Shown here: positions 24,012 through 33,900 of the stretch, piece after piece | How positions within the stretch are numbered: the first letter of the stretch is position 1 | Layout: each line of letters opens with the position of its first letter | From: Streptomyces sp. NBC_00237 | GTDB lineage: Bacteria; Actinomycetota; Actinomycetes; Streptomycetales; Streptomycetaceae | Assembly: GCF_026342435.1 (NCBI RefSeq) | Contig: NZ_JAPEMT010000004.1 | Span: forward strand, 310,001-374,000 | Reading direction: 5' to 3' | DNA: 64,000 nt | Notes under the pieces: generated by a model | Told to the model about the DNA's origin: nothing | The model's input: only the letters and a program-made list of their open reading frames with translations | The model's database searches: none | Program-made: the position numbers and the translations under genes

Positions 24012-24669
24012 GATCGGCGGTACGGACGATCGCGGCGAGGACCAGCCCGTCGCCCACCGTCCAGCGGCCGGTCAACTCCCTTGGCGCGCCCGGGACTCCC
24101 CGTACGCTGCGATCCGCCAGCCGTGCCGTGAAACGGCCGCCGACGGGGTCGAAGGCGATGGTCGCCTCATCGAAGCCCAGCGGCCGCCGGGTGATCGGGT
24201 ACCAGGTCTTGTAGACGCACTCCTTGGCGCTGAACAGCAGCCGGTCCCAGCAAACCCCGGGCTCGCGGCGGAGCAGCGCCTCGATGCTGTTCTGCTCCTC
24301 CGGCAGCGCCACCGCCTCCAGGACGCCGTCGGGCAGGGGCTGATGGACTTCGGCGTCGATGCCCAGCGAGACGACGTCCTCGGTGCGGGCGACGGCCGCC
24401 GCCCGGTAGCCGTCGCAGTGCGTGATGCTTCCGGCCACCGCGTCGGGCCACAGCGGTTCCCCCCGGGGGCCGCTCAGCAAGGGCCGCTCGGGGAGGCCGA
24501 GGCCCGTGAGTGCCCGGCGGGCGCAGTGGCGGCCGGTGGTGTACTCGTCGCGCCGCTTCGGCACGGCGTCCCGGACGTAGGGCTCCTCCTCGGCGAGGAG
24601 CGCCGCCTCCGGCGGGTCCGTGAACGTCTCGTACGCGACGACGCGACCCGGAAGTATCCGTTCGATCAT
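23995..24669 (-). CDS. 4'-phosphopantetheinyl transferase, Sfp/EntD type
   Basis: 224 residues from ATG 24667-24669. Family marks: RRDEYTTGRHCARRAL, GPRGEPLWPDAVAGSITHCD, the Mg-binding SLGIDAEVH and WDRLLFSAKECVYKTWYP. The enzyme moves phosphopantetheine from CoA to a serine of carrier-protein domains, which the NRPS proteins encoded 5-17 kb away require (GGHS/GGTS sites). The size and first motifs fit PptT/EntD-like transferases. It is divergent from a metallophosphoesterase gene, an association known from mycobacterial PptT-PptH. Its last codons are duplicated downstream. Confidence 0.93.
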   Translation of the reverse strand: MIERILPGRVVAYETFTDPPEAALLAEEEPYVRDAVPKRRDEYTTGRHCARRALTGLGLPERPLLSGPRGEPLWPDAVAGSITHCDGYRAAAVARTEDVVSLGIDAEVHQPLPDGVLEAVALPEEQNSIEALLRREPGVCWDRLLFSAKECVYKTWYPITRRPLGFDEATIAFDPVGGRFTARLADRSVRGVPGAPRELTGRWTVGDGLVLAAIVRTADPVRGA

Positions 24670-24828
24670 CTGCCCTCCCCGGTGAGTCGGTGGTCCCCTG
24701 GCCGCGCGCCCGGTGGGTGTCGGGCGCGGGCGGACCTCCGCACCGTAGGCAGCACCTCACCCCGTACAACACCCCTAACTTTCCGCGCACCCGACCCCTG
24801 ACCCCAACCCCCGGGGCGGTGAGTTCAC

Positions 24829-24879
24829 TTGAACACTTTCGCGAACGTCGTACGGTGTGGTCTCGTAGTGGTGATCACC
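24829..24879 (+). promoter_or_regulatory. Promoter and dyad before the metallophosphoesterase
   Basis: TTGAAC (24829-24834), 16 nt, TACGGT (24851-24856) is a good promoter match. The perfect palindrome GGTGATCACC (24870-24879) lies just after the expected start site, between it and the GAGGAGG ribosome site. Confidence 0.5.
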
Positions 24880-24905
24880 TGTGCGCGAACGAACGAGGAG
24901 GACCG

Positions 24906-25763
24906 ATGGCCGACGGAGCCGGACGCCTGCTGGCCATCAGCGACCTGCACATCAGTTACGCCGAGAACCGCGCCCTGGTGGAAGGGATGACGCCCGAGTC
25001 CGACGAGGACTGGCTGCTCGTGGCCGGGGACGTCGCCGAGACGGTCGAGGACGTCCGCTGGGCCCTCAAGACGCTGGCGGGCCGCTTCCGCAAGGTCGTC
25101 TGGGCCCCCGGCAACCACGAACTGTGGACCCACCCGTCGGACACCGTCACTCTGCGGGGCGTCGCCCGCTACGAGCAGTTGGTCGAGACCTGCCGGGAGC
25201 TGGGCGTGATCACTCCCGAGGACCCCTACCCGGTGTGGGAGGGCCCCGGCGGGCCGGTCGCGGTCGCCCCGCTGTTCCTGCTGTACGACTACAGCTACCT
25301 GCCGGAGGGCTGCGCGACCAAGGCCGAGGGGCTCGCGTACGCGCACAAGACCGGTGTCGTCTGCAACGACGAGTACCTGCTCCACCCGGACCCCTACCCG
25401 AGCCGCGAGGCATGGTGCCGCGCCCGGGTGGCCGAGACCGAACGACGGCTGGCGGAGCTGCCCGAGGACCTGCCCACGGTGCTCGTCAACCACTACCCGC
25501 TGCACCGCCACCCCACGGACGTCCTGTGGTACCCCGAGTTCGCCATGTGGTGCGGCACGGAACTGACCGCCGACTGGCACCGCAGGTTCCGGGTGGCCGC
25601 CATGGTCTACGGCCACCTCCACATCCCCAGGACCACCTTCCACGAAGGGATCCGCTTCGAGGAGGTGTCGGTGGGCTATCCGCGCGAGTGGCGGTCCCGG
25701 AAGACGCCGCCCGGCAGGCTGAGCCGCATCCTGCCCGAGCCGACGGAGCGGCGGGGCCGGTAA
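24906..25763 (+). CDS. Calcineurin-like metallophosphoesterase, PptH-like
   Basis: 285 residues from ATG 24906 behind GAGGAGG. All five metal-binding blocks are present: AISDLHISY (DxH), VAGDVAETV (GD), APGNHELW (GNHE), LVNHYPLH (H) and VYGHLHIPR (GHxH). Cytoplasmic. In Mycobacterium tuberculosis the metallophosphoesterase PptH (Rv2795c) adjoins PptT and removes phosphopantetheine from carrier proteins, opposing PptT. The same neighbour relationship here, divergent with 236 bp between, suggests the same role (inference). A general phosphodiesterase cannot be excluded. Confidence 0.85.
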   Translation: MADGAGRLLAISDLHISYAENRALVEGMTPESDEDWLLVAGDVAETVEDVRWALKTLAGRFRKVVWAPGNHELWTHPSDTVTLRGVARYEQLVETCRELGVITPEDPYPVWEGPGGPVAVAPLFLLYDYSYLPEGCATKAEGLAYAHKTGVVCNDEYLLHPDPYPSREAWCRARVAETERRLAELPEDLPTVLVNHYPLHRHPTDVLWYPEFAMWCGTELTADWHRRFRVAAMVYGHLHIPRTTFHEGIRFEEVSVGYPREWRSRKTPPGRLSRILPEPTERRGR

Positions 25764-25847
25764 CGGGCCCCCGCCCGGGGCCGGTGGCCGGGGCTCCGCC
25801 CGGGGCCCGTTGACGTACAGGACGTACAACGAGCCCCGGAACGGGAT

Positions 25848-25875
25848 GACGTGATCAGCGCGACGTGATCAGAGC
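25848..25875. repeat. Two tandem 14-bp copies at the htpG stop codon
   Basis: gacgtgatcagcgc (25848-25861) and gacgtgatcagagc (25862-25875); the second contains the htpG TGA (25869-25871, minus strand). The first repeats it downstream. Confidence 0.75.
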
Positions 25876-27716
25876 GTCTTGCTCAGGCGGTCGGCGAGCA
25901 GGGAGGCGAAGCGGGCCGGGTCGGCCAGGTCGCCGCCCTCGGCGAGCAGGGCGGTGCCGTACAGCAGCTCGGCCGACTCGGCGAGCGACGGGTCGTCGGC
26001 GCGCTGCTCGTGGGCCGTGCGCAGTCCGCTGACCAGCGGGTGCTGCGGGTTGAGCTCCAGGATGCGCTGGACCGGCGGAAGGACCTGGCCCATCGCCCGG
26101 TACATCTTCTCCAGGGCCGGAGTGATCCCGTCGTTGTCGCTGACCAGGCACGCCGGGGAGCTGGTGAGCCGGGTCGTCAGCCGTACGTCCTTGACGTCGC
26201 CGAGCGTCTCGTTGAGCCAGGCCAGTACGGGGGCGTAGGACTCGGCCTGCTCCGGGGACGCCTCCTCGTCGGAGGGCAGGTCGACCGCGCCCCGGGCGAT
26301 GGACTGGAACGGCGTGTCCCGGTAGTCCCCGACCGCCTCGACCCAGACCTCGTCCACCTGGTCGGTGAGCAGCAGCACCTCGTACCCCTTGGCCCGGAAC
26401 GCCTCCATGTGCGGGGAGTTGGCGAGCTGGGTGCGGCTGTCGCCGGTCATGAAGTAGATCTTGTCCTGGCCCTCGGGCATCCGGTCGAGGTAGTCGGCCA
26501 GGGTGGTGGGCTCCTCGCCCCCGGTGGAGGCGAAGGAGGCGATGTCGAGGATCGCCTTGTGGTCCTCGGAGGGGTCGAGGAGGCCCTCCTTGACGACGGA
26601 CCCGAACTCCCGCCAGAACGTGCGGTACTTGTCGGCGTCCTTCTTCATCAGGTCCTTGACGGAGGACAGCACCTTCTTCGCCAGCCGTCGGCGGATCAGC
26701 TGGATGTGCCGGTCCTGCTGGAGGATCTCGCGGGAGATGTTCAGCGACAGGTCGGCGGCGTCGACGACTCCCTTGACGAACCGCAGGTGGTCGGGGAGGA
26801 GTTCGCGGCTGTCGTCGAGGATGAAGACGCGCTTGACGTACAGCTGGAGGCCGTGGCGGGCGTCCCGGTGGTAGAGGTCCTGCGGGGCGCGCGACGGGAG
26901 GAAGAGCAGGGCCTCGTACTCGAAGGTGCCCTCGGCCCGCATCTGGATGATGTCGAGCGGGTCCGTCCAGTCGTGGCTGACGTGCCGGTAGAACTCCCGG
27001 TACTCCTCCTCGCTGACCTCCGAACGCGGGCGCGCCCAGAGCGCCTTCATCGAGTTGAGGGTGTCGTCGCCGAGACGGACCGGGAAGGAGATGAAGTCCG
27101 AGTACCGCTTGACGATCTCCCGGATCTTCCGCTCGTCGGTGTAGTCGTAGAGGGCGTCCTCCTCGTCGGCGGGCCGCAGGTGCACGCAGACCGACGTGCC
27201 CTCGGGCGCGTCCTCGACCGTTTCGATCGTGTACGTGCCGTCGCCCGCCGACTCCCAGCGCACGCCGGTCGTCTCCCCGGCCTTGCGGGTGAGCAGCGTG
27301 GTCCGTTCGGCGACCATGAAGACGGAGTAGAAGCCGACGCCGAACTGGCCGATCAGCTCGGCCTGTTCGCCGTTCTGGTCCTTGCCCTTGCTCTCCTTGA
27401 GCTTGCGCAGCATCTCGGCCGTGCCGGACCTGGCGATGGTGCCGATCAGCCCCACCACCTCGTCGCGCGTCATGCCGATCCCGTTGTCCCGCACGGTCAG
27501 GGTGCGGGCCTCCTGGTCGGCCACGAGGTCGATGTGCAGGTCGTCCGCCCTGAGTGCCTCGTCCTTGAGCCCGGCCAGGCGCCGTTTGTCCAGGGCGTCG
27601 GAAGCATTGGAGATGAGTTCGCGCAGGAAGATGTCCTTGTTCGAGTAGATCGAATGGACCATCAAGTCCAGCAACTGCCGGGCCTCGGCCTGGAACTCCA
27701 ACGTCTCGGTGGTCAT
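25869..27716 (-). CDS. htpG: Hsp90-family molecular chaperone HtpG
   Basis: 615 residues from ATG 27714-27716 with AAGGGGAG upstream, normal length for bacterial HtpG. The ATPase domain shows FLRELISNASDALDK, LTVRDNGIGMTRDE and ELIGQFGVGFYSVFMVAE, the GHKL nucleotide pocket and lid. The middle domain contains RGVVDAADLSLNISREILQ (SLNISRE motif, with a small variant) and the C-terminal dimerisation domain ends LASLLADRLSKTL. It is a cytoplasmic, ATP-driven chaperone. It sits between the PPTase/phosphoesterase pair and the NRPS genes, divergent from the latter. No obvious HspR or CIRCE site was found in its promoter region. Confidence 0.96.
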   Translation of the reverse strand: MTTETLEFQAEARQLLDLMVHSIYSNKDIFLRELISNASDALDKRRLAGLKDEALRADDLHIDLVADQEARTLTVRDNGIGMTRDEVVGLIGTIARSGTAEMLRKLKESKGKDQNGEQAELIGQFGVGFYSVFMVAERTTLLTRKAGETTGVRWESAGDGTYTIETVEDAPEGTSVCVHLRPADEEDALYDYTDERKIREIVKRYSDFISFPVRLGDDTLNSMKALWARPRSEVSEEEYREFYRHVSHDWTDPLDIIQMRAEGTFEYEALLFLPSRAPQDLYHRDARHGLQLYVKRVFILDDSRELLPDHLRFVKGVVDAADLSLNISREILQQDRHIQLIRRRLAKKVLSSVKDLMKKDADKYRTFWREFGSVVKEGLLDPSEDHKAILDIASFASTGGEEPTTLADYLDRMPEGQDKIYFMTGDSRTQLANSPHMEAFRAKGYEVLLLTDQVDEVWVEAVGDYRDTPFQSIARGAVDLPSDEEASPEQAESYAPVLAWLNETLGDVKDVRLTTRLTSSPACLVSDNDGITPALEKMYRAMGQVLPPVQRILELNPQHPLVSGLRTAHEQRADDPSLAESAELLYGTALLAEGGDLADPARFASLLADRLSKTL

Positions 27717-28100
27717 GACTCCCCTTGTGGTGTGTCGGTCCGTACGACGCCCACTTTTCCAGAGGCCGGGGGCGCGCACACACCCAGGTACCACCTTCCT
27801 GACAACTCCGGACGTGTCCGCAGACGTTGAGGTTGCCTCCATGATCATTCTTCGGTGAGGAGTGACCACTTTCGGACATACGCGCATTCGCTGGTTCTCG
27901 CCCCCTCTCCACACGGCGCACACGCCCGCAGGGCAACGGCGGCAAGCACTTCGGCCCTCTCCACCCATCCCCGTCGTTCATCTCCACTTCGCCCACATCT
28001 GCCAAATAATTTGCGGAACTTGGGCGTTTCGACAGGAAGAACGACCGGAACTGAACTCTCTCTTTTGACTCCAGATCTTCCCTTGATGAAGGTCTCGTGC
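27717..28100. other. Divergent promoter region of htpG and the NRPS cluster
   Basis: 384 bp without a supported gene. It holds the htpG promoter on the minus strand and that of the exporter/NRPS genes on the plus strand. Visible elements are an AT-rich perfect palindrome CAAAT-a-ATTTG (28003-28013), unusual in this DNA, and TTGACT at 28065-28070. No IdeR/DmdR1-like iron box was found. Confidence 0.5.
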
Positions 28101-29429
28101 ATGTCCACCTCGTCTCCAGCCGCTTCCGGCGGCCTCCTACGGCTGCGCGATTTCCGATTCCTGCTCGCGGGGGCGGCGGCCGGGCAGGTCGGCGCCCAAG
28201 TCACTCTCGTGGCGCTTCCGTTGGTCGCCGTCCTCGAACTCCGGGCCCCCGCCTTCCAGGTGGGGCTGCTCACGGCAGCCGAGACCGCCGCGTTCCTGCT
28301 GATCGGCCTGCCCGCAGGCGCCTGGGTCGACCGGATGCGCAAGCGCGCGCTGATGATCCGGGCCGACGTGGTGCGCGCCGCCGCGATGGCGAGCATTCCG
28401 CTGGCCGCCCTCGCCGGGGTGCTGACGATGGCGCAGTTGTACGTGGTGGCGCTGGTCACGGGTGTGGCGACGGTCTTCTTCGACGTGGCGCACCAGAGCT
28501 ACCTGCCGCAACTCCTGCCCAGGGAGAGGCTGGTCGAGGGCAACGGCGCGCTGGAGACCGTCCGGTCGTCCGCCCAGGTGGCAGGGCCAGGACTCGGCGG
28601 CGGGCTGGTGCAGCTCGTCGGCGCGCACCTGGCGATCGTGGCCGACGCGATCGGGTACGCCCTTTCCGCACTGTTCCTCATGGCGATACGGCAGCCCGAG
28701 AGCAAGCCCGACCCCGTGCCCGGCGCTTCGGTCCGCAAGGACGTCGCGGAGGGGCTGCGCTTCGTGTTCGGCCAGCCGCTGCTGCGGGTCATCGCCGCCG
28801 CGACCGGCCTCGGCAACTTCTTCGCCGCGATGCTCATGGCCACCCAGACCGTCTATCTGGTGCGGGTGCTGGGACTGGCGCCCGGCGTCGTGGGGCTGAT
28901 GCTGTCCGCTTCGGCGGTCGGCGGGCTCGCCGGCGCCCTGTGCGCGGGCCGACTGGCCCGGCGGTTCGGGCAGGCCCGGATCATCTGGCTGGCGTGCCTG
29001 GTCACCGGACCCTTCGCGCTGCTGTGGCCGCTGTCGGGCGAGGGGGCCGCGGCGGCACTGTTCGCGGTCGCCTCCGGCGTGGTCTTCTTCGGCGCGGTCG
29101 TCTACAACGTCGCCCAGGTGAGCTTCCGCCAGATGCTGTGCCCGCCCCGGCTGCTGGGGCGGATGAACGCCACCCTGCGGTTCCTGATGTGGGGCACCCT
29201 GCCGTTGGGCGCCCTCGTCGGAGGGGCCGTCGCCGACGGGTTCGGCGCACGCGCCGCCCTGTGGGTGTGCGCGGCCGGATTCCTGGTCGTACCGCTGCCC
29301 CTGCTGCTCTCGCGGCTGCGCACGATGCGTGAACTGCCCGAGCCCGAGACCGACCCCGAGACCGATCCAGAGCCCGAGACCAAGCCCGTACCCGAGTCGG
29401 AGCCGCGCCCGAATGCCGTCGTCGAGTGA
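28101..29429 (+). CDS. MFS exporter at the head of the NRPS cluster
   Basis: 442 residues from ATG 28101, GAAGG 8 nt upstream (in-frame ATG 28086 also possible). Twelve hydrophobic segments are evident; the loop after helix 2 reads LPAGAWVDRMRKRALMIRADV, the MFS motif A (GxxxDRxxRRx). It fits the EntS/MFS_3 branch, which exports siderophores and other peptides. The C-terminal tail is a Pro-Glu/Thr repeat (PEPETDPETDPEPETKP), acidic and cytoplasmic. Followed after 61 nt by the NRPS genes, so probable product exporter or self-resistance protein. Confidence 0.88.
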   Translation: MSTSSPAASGGLLRLRDFRFLLAGAAAGQVGAQVTLVALPLVAVLELRAPAFQVGLLTAAETAAFLLIGLPAGAWVDRMRKRALMIRADVVRAAAMASIPLAALAGVLTMAQLYVVALVTGVATVFFDVAHQSYLPQLLPRERLVEGNGALETVRSSAQVAGPGLGGGLVQLVGAHLAIVADAIGYALSALFLMAIRQPESKPDPVPGASVRKDVAEGLRFVFGQPLLRVIAAATGLGNFFAAMLMATQTVYLVRVLGLAPGVVGLMLSASAVGGLAGALCAGRLARRFGQARIIWLACLVTGPFALLWPLSGEGAAAALFAVASGVVFFGAVVYNVAQVSFRQMLCPPRLLGRMNATLRFLMWGTLPLGALVGGAVADGFGARAALWVCAAGFLVVPLPLLLSRLRTMRELPEPETDPETDPEPETKPVPESEPRPNAVVE

Positions 29430-29490
29430 CGGCCGGACCCATCTGCTCCGGACTTCCCCCCGACCCTTCCGATTCACGAGAGAGGATCAC

Positions 29491-30780
29491 GTGCACACCA
29501 GCGACACCACCATCACCGGCCAGTACCTGAACCGCTTCCAGCGCCTCGCCACGAGCGACGGCGGCGCGGACCTGCTGCCCGTCACCGGTGCCCAGCGCCG
29601 GTTCGTCCTGGTGCGGGCGATGGACCCGGCCGGGCGGCCGGACACCGTACCGATGTTCTTCGCGTTCCCGCGCGGCACCGTGGACACCGGGCGGCTGCGG
29701 GCGGCGGCCGAGCACGTCGCCGCCCGCCACCCGGCCCTGCACTCGCAGACGCACGTGGTCCGGGGCACGCCGGTACTCCGTCCCGGGCAGCCGTCCGTAC
29801 CGCTTCAGGAGGTGCTTGCGGCACCCGGAGAGAACGCACGGGACGCGCTGCGGCGTGCCGTGGGCGCGTGGTCGCCGGACGGGCCGCCGCTGCGGCTCTT
29901 CCTCGCCCGCGACACCTCCGCCGATGAGGTGCTCGCGGTGGTCCTGGACCACGCCGCCTGCGACGGGCAGTCGCTGGCCCGCATCGTCGAGGACCTCGGC
30001 GACGCCTATCTGACCCGGCTCGGCCCCGGCGACGCGACGGCCGACGAGATCGCCGCCGGGCTCGCCGAGTACCGGGAGGCGGTCCTGCTCCAGCTGGAGG
30101 CGGAGAGGCGGGCCAGTTCCCCGGACGCCCTCGCGTACTGGGGCGAGCGCCTGCGCACCGTAGGGGAGTGTGCGCCGCGTCCGCCGACGGGTGAGTCACG
30201 GCCCACCGGCTCCGCCCGGCTGCGCCTGTCCGCCGACTCGTTCGGCGTCCCCTTCGCCTCGCTGCTCGACGCCTGCCGGGCCGCCGCCACCGTGCTGTAC
30301 GGGGCCGGGCAGGTCCCGCCGATCGGCTATCCGTGGGGCGGACGCCCGGCCGGGGCGCCGCCGGTGGTGGGCTGCTTCCTCAACACGGTGGTCTTCCCCG
30401 CCGCCACCGACTCGGTGCGCCCCGCACCCGAACGGACCGCCACCCAGTGGTGGGACGACCTGGACCGCGCCGACACCCCCTTCGACGAGGTCGTGCACGC
30501 GGCCCGTACCGCAGGGTCCCGGTGGTCGGGGGCGCTGGACGGCCTGCTGACCGTCGACGACGCCGGCCGCCGCCCCCTGCTGCGGCTGGACGGGGTGACC
30601 GGCCGCGAGGTCGACGTCGACGGCCGCCGGATCCGCGCACCGTTCGCCGTCTCCGTCGTCCAGGGGCCCGAGCTTGACCTGCGGATGGTGTGGGACCGCG
30701 CCGTGCTCGACGACGACCGCGCGCAGGACGCCTTCGCCGCCCTGGCCGGGGCGCTGCGCACCAGCCTGCCGGTCGCGTGA
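29491..30780 (+). CDS. Stand-alone NRPS condensation-domain protein
   Basis: 429 residues from GTG 29491, with AGAGGA upstream. One condensation-type domain fills the protein: TGAQRRFVLVRAMDP (C1), VVLDHAACDGQSLARIV (C3), YPWGGRPAG (C4/C5 region) and FLNTVVFPAA (C5). The C3 motif is DHAACDG where active C domains have HHxxxDG: the first His is Asp, but the catalytic second His and the Asp-Gly are kept. It may supply condensation in trans for the two A-T proteins, which lack C domains, or release/cyclise the product. The gene end is repeated four times (30768-30835). Confidence 0.85.
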   Translation: MHTSDTTITGQYLNRFQRLATSDGGADLLPVTGAQRRFVLVRAMDPAGRPDTVPMFFAFPRGTVDTGRLRAAAEHVAARHPALHSQTHVVRGTPVLRPGQPSVPLQEVLAAPGENARDALRRAVGAWSPDGPPLRLFLARDTSADEVLAVVLDHAACDGQSLARIVEDLGDAYLTRLGPGDATADEIAAGLAEYREAVLLQLEAERRASSPDALAYWGERLRTVGECAPRPPTGESRPTGSARLRLSADSFGVPFASLLDACRAAATVLYGAGQVPPIGYPWGGRPAGAPPVVGCFLNTVVFPAATDSVRPAPERTATQWWDDLDRADTPFDEVVHAARTAGSRWSGALDGLLTVDDAGRRPLLRLDGVTGREVDVDGRRIRAPFAVSVVQGPELDLRMVWDRAVLDDDRAQDAFAALAGALRTSLPVA

Positions 30781-30835
30781 ACAGCGCCGGTTGCCTGACA
30801 GTGCCGGTCGCGTGAGCGGCCTGCCGGTCGCCTGA
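30768..30835. repeat. Four imperfect copies of the condensation-protein gene end
   Basis: gccggtcgcgtga at 30768-30780 (last codons and stop), then similar 13-mers at 30786-30798, 30803-30815 and 30823-30835, each with TGA. Spacing is 17-20 bp. Confidence 0.85.
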
Positions 30836-30966
30836 CCTCACAGCACGCACCACTTGCCGGTGCGGTCCGCGCGACCCGTGGACCGGCCGGAACACCTCCG
30901 GGCGGCGGGCACGACCGTACCCCCGCCCCTTTCCTCACCCACGACCCACCAACCCAAGGGATCGCC

Positions 30967-33900
30967 ATGCTCCCCCTCTCCTCCTCGCAGGAGATCGTCT
31001 GGCTGCACGAGCAAGTGCAGCCGGGCAGCCGCGCCTACAACTTCACCGCCTCGCTCGACCTGTGGGGCGACCTCGACGCCGACGCCCTGCACGCCGGGCT
31101 CGCCGCCACGCTGGACCGGCACCCGGGGCTCCGCCTGGAGCTCGTGCCCGTGCCGGGCGCGATGCCGGGGCAGCGGGTCGCCGACGTCTGCCCGCCCCGG
31201 CTGCACCGGGTGGAACTCGAAGGGCGGGACGATCCCGAGGCCGCGTTCCAGGACCTGCTGCGGGCGGAGGCCGAGCGTCCGCTCGACACCTTCGAGGCCC
31301 CGCTGCTGCGCTGGACGCTGGTGCGGATGGCGGCGGACCACCACCGGCTGATCCACGTCGAGCACCACCTGATCCACGACGGACACTCCTTCGCCATCCT
31401 GCTCGCCGACGTCTTCGGCACCTACCGCGCCCGGGTCCTGGGCGAGAGCGCCGCGTTGCCGCCCGCGTCCTCCTACGCGGACCACGTGCGCGCCCAGGCA
31501 GGCCGGTCAGGACCTTCGCAGGACGGACTCGACTTCTGGACACGGGAGTTGGCGGGCGCTTCGTACGACATGCCGCTGCCGGGGCTGACCCAGCCGGGGG
31601 CCAGCCGCCGTCATCACGGCGGCCAGTTGCGCCAGTCGATCGGCGCGGACCTCGCCGAGCGGCTGCGGGCGCACGCCAAGGAGCGCGGTCTGACGCCGTT
31701 CGCGACGCTGCTGGGACTGTTCGCGGAGCTGCTGCGGCGGCACGGCGGGCGTGCGGAGATGGTGGTCGGCACGGCCGTCGGCAACCGTCCGATCGGGTTC
31801 GAGGACGCGGTGGGGATGTTCGTCAACACCATCCCGCTGCGGCTGCGCCTCGACCCGGACGCTCCCGCCGAGGACACCATGGACGAGGTGACGGACACGC
31901 TGGTGCGGGCCCTGCCGTACCAGGAAGTGCCGGTCCAGGAGCTGACCCGGGCGCTCGGGCTGCACACGTCGGGGGCGGACAACCCGCTGTTCAGCGTGAT
32001 GTTCAGCGCGCACGACGCGGTGCTGCCCGACCTGGAGGTGCCGGGCCTGGAGGTCTCCCTGTTCGAGGGCTTCAACACCGGGACCACCCGCTTCGACCTC
32101 GACGTCGTCCTGCTGCCCGACGACCGGCGCGGGGTCGGCCCCCGGCTCGGTGCGGCGGGCATGACGCTGGTCTGGGACTACGACGCAGACCTGTACGGCG
32201 AGGACGTGGCCAAGCTCCTCTCCGGGCGCTTCCTCGACCTGCTGCGCGCCTACCTGGACGCCCCCGGCACGGCGCTGGCCGCGCTCGCTCCCCCGGCGGC
32301 GGCCCCGCTCGCCGAGCCCGAGATCGTGAGCGCCCACGACCCGCTGGACCCGGTCGCCGCCCACGACCCTTCGCTGCCCGCGCTGCTGGTGGGCGCGAGG
32401 CGGATCACGTACGGCGAACTGAACGAGCGCGTCGACTCCCTCGTACGGCGGCTGCGCGCGGCCGGGGTCACGGCCGGACAGCCGGTCGCGGCGGTGCTGC
32501 CGCGCGGGGTGGACTCGGTGGTGACGCTGCTGGCCTGTCTGCGCGGCGGTGCGGTGTACTGTCCGCTGTCGCCCTCCGACCCGCCCGCCCGCCTGGAGCT
32601 GCTGCTCGATCGGCTGGCCCCGGCGCTGGTGCTGACCGCCGCCGACGGTGACGTACGGGTCCCGGCGGGGCTGCCGACGGCGGCCGTGGGCGACGAGGTG
32701 CTGCCGCCCGCCGCCCCGGCCCAGACCGTGCCGTCCGCCGCGTACGTGATCCACACCTCGGGTTCGACGGGCGTGCCGAAGCCGGTCGCGGTCGGACCCG
32801 ACGCGCTGCGCAACCATCTGACCGGGGTCACCGAACGGTTCGGTCTCGCGGCCGGGGACCGTGCGCTGCTGTTCGCGCAGCCGTCCTTCGACGTGGCGCT
32901 GGAGGAGGTGCTGCCGTCGCTGTACGCGGGGGCCTGCCTGGTGGTGCCCGAGTTCGAGGTGCCGACGGGATCGGAACTCGTCCAGCTCCTGGGCGACGCG
33001 CGGGTGTCGGTGGCGAACCTGCCCACCAGCTACTTCCTCGCCACGCGGGAGGAACTGCGGGCGGCGCTGGACGGGGGCGGCTGGTCGCCCCGGCTGCTGG
33101 TGCTCGGCGGGGAGCGGCTGCCCTCCGACGTGCTGCGGGAGTTCCTGTCCGGCGGCGACAGCGGCCTGCGGGTGTTCAACGCGTACGGCGTGACCGAGGC
33201 GTCGATCAGTTCCACGGTGTACGAGATCGATCCGGCGGGCCTGACGGACACGGCGGAGATTCCGCTCGGCGCCGAGCTGCCGGGGGAGCGGATCCACGTA
33301 CTGGGTGCGGGACTTCAGCCGCTTCCGGACGGCGCGGTCGGTGAACTGGCCGTGGCGGGGGCCGGGTTGGCGGAGGGGTACCTCGGCAACCCGGAGGTCA
33401 CCGCCGCCCGCTTCGTGCACGTACCCGCCCTGGAGGGCGCGCGCGTCTATCTGACCGGCGACCTCGGTTTCCGGGGCCAGGACGGGCTGCTGCGCTTCCT
33501 CGGGCGGCGCGACAACCAGATCAAACTGCGCGGCTACCGCATCGAGTTGGAGGAGGTGGAGGCCGCAGCGTCGGCAGTGCTCGGCGGACGGTCCTGTGCC
33601 GTCGTCCTCGACGCGTCGACCGCCTCCACGCCTCGCCTCGTCGGCTTCCTGGAGGCCGCGGGCAGCGGCACCGGGGCCGAAGAGGCGTGGGACGAGCAGG
33701 AACTGCACCGTGCCCTCAGCGACAAGCTGCCCGGCGCGCTCGTGCCGGGGGTCTGGGTGCGCCTCGACGCGATGCCGACGCTGCCCGGCGGCAAGCCGCA
33801 CCGTACGGCGCTGGCGAAGCTGGCCGCGGAGCTGGAGGCGGCGGAGCCCCTCCCGGAGCCCGCGTCGGCTCCGGAGGAACTGGGCTCCCCGTCCTTCGAC

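Noticed and set aside
27717..28100. Iron box (DmdR/IdeR) that would mark the NRPS as a siderophore cluster
   Set aside because: No TTAGGTTAGGCT-like dyad found; exporter type alone is not enough to call a siderophore.
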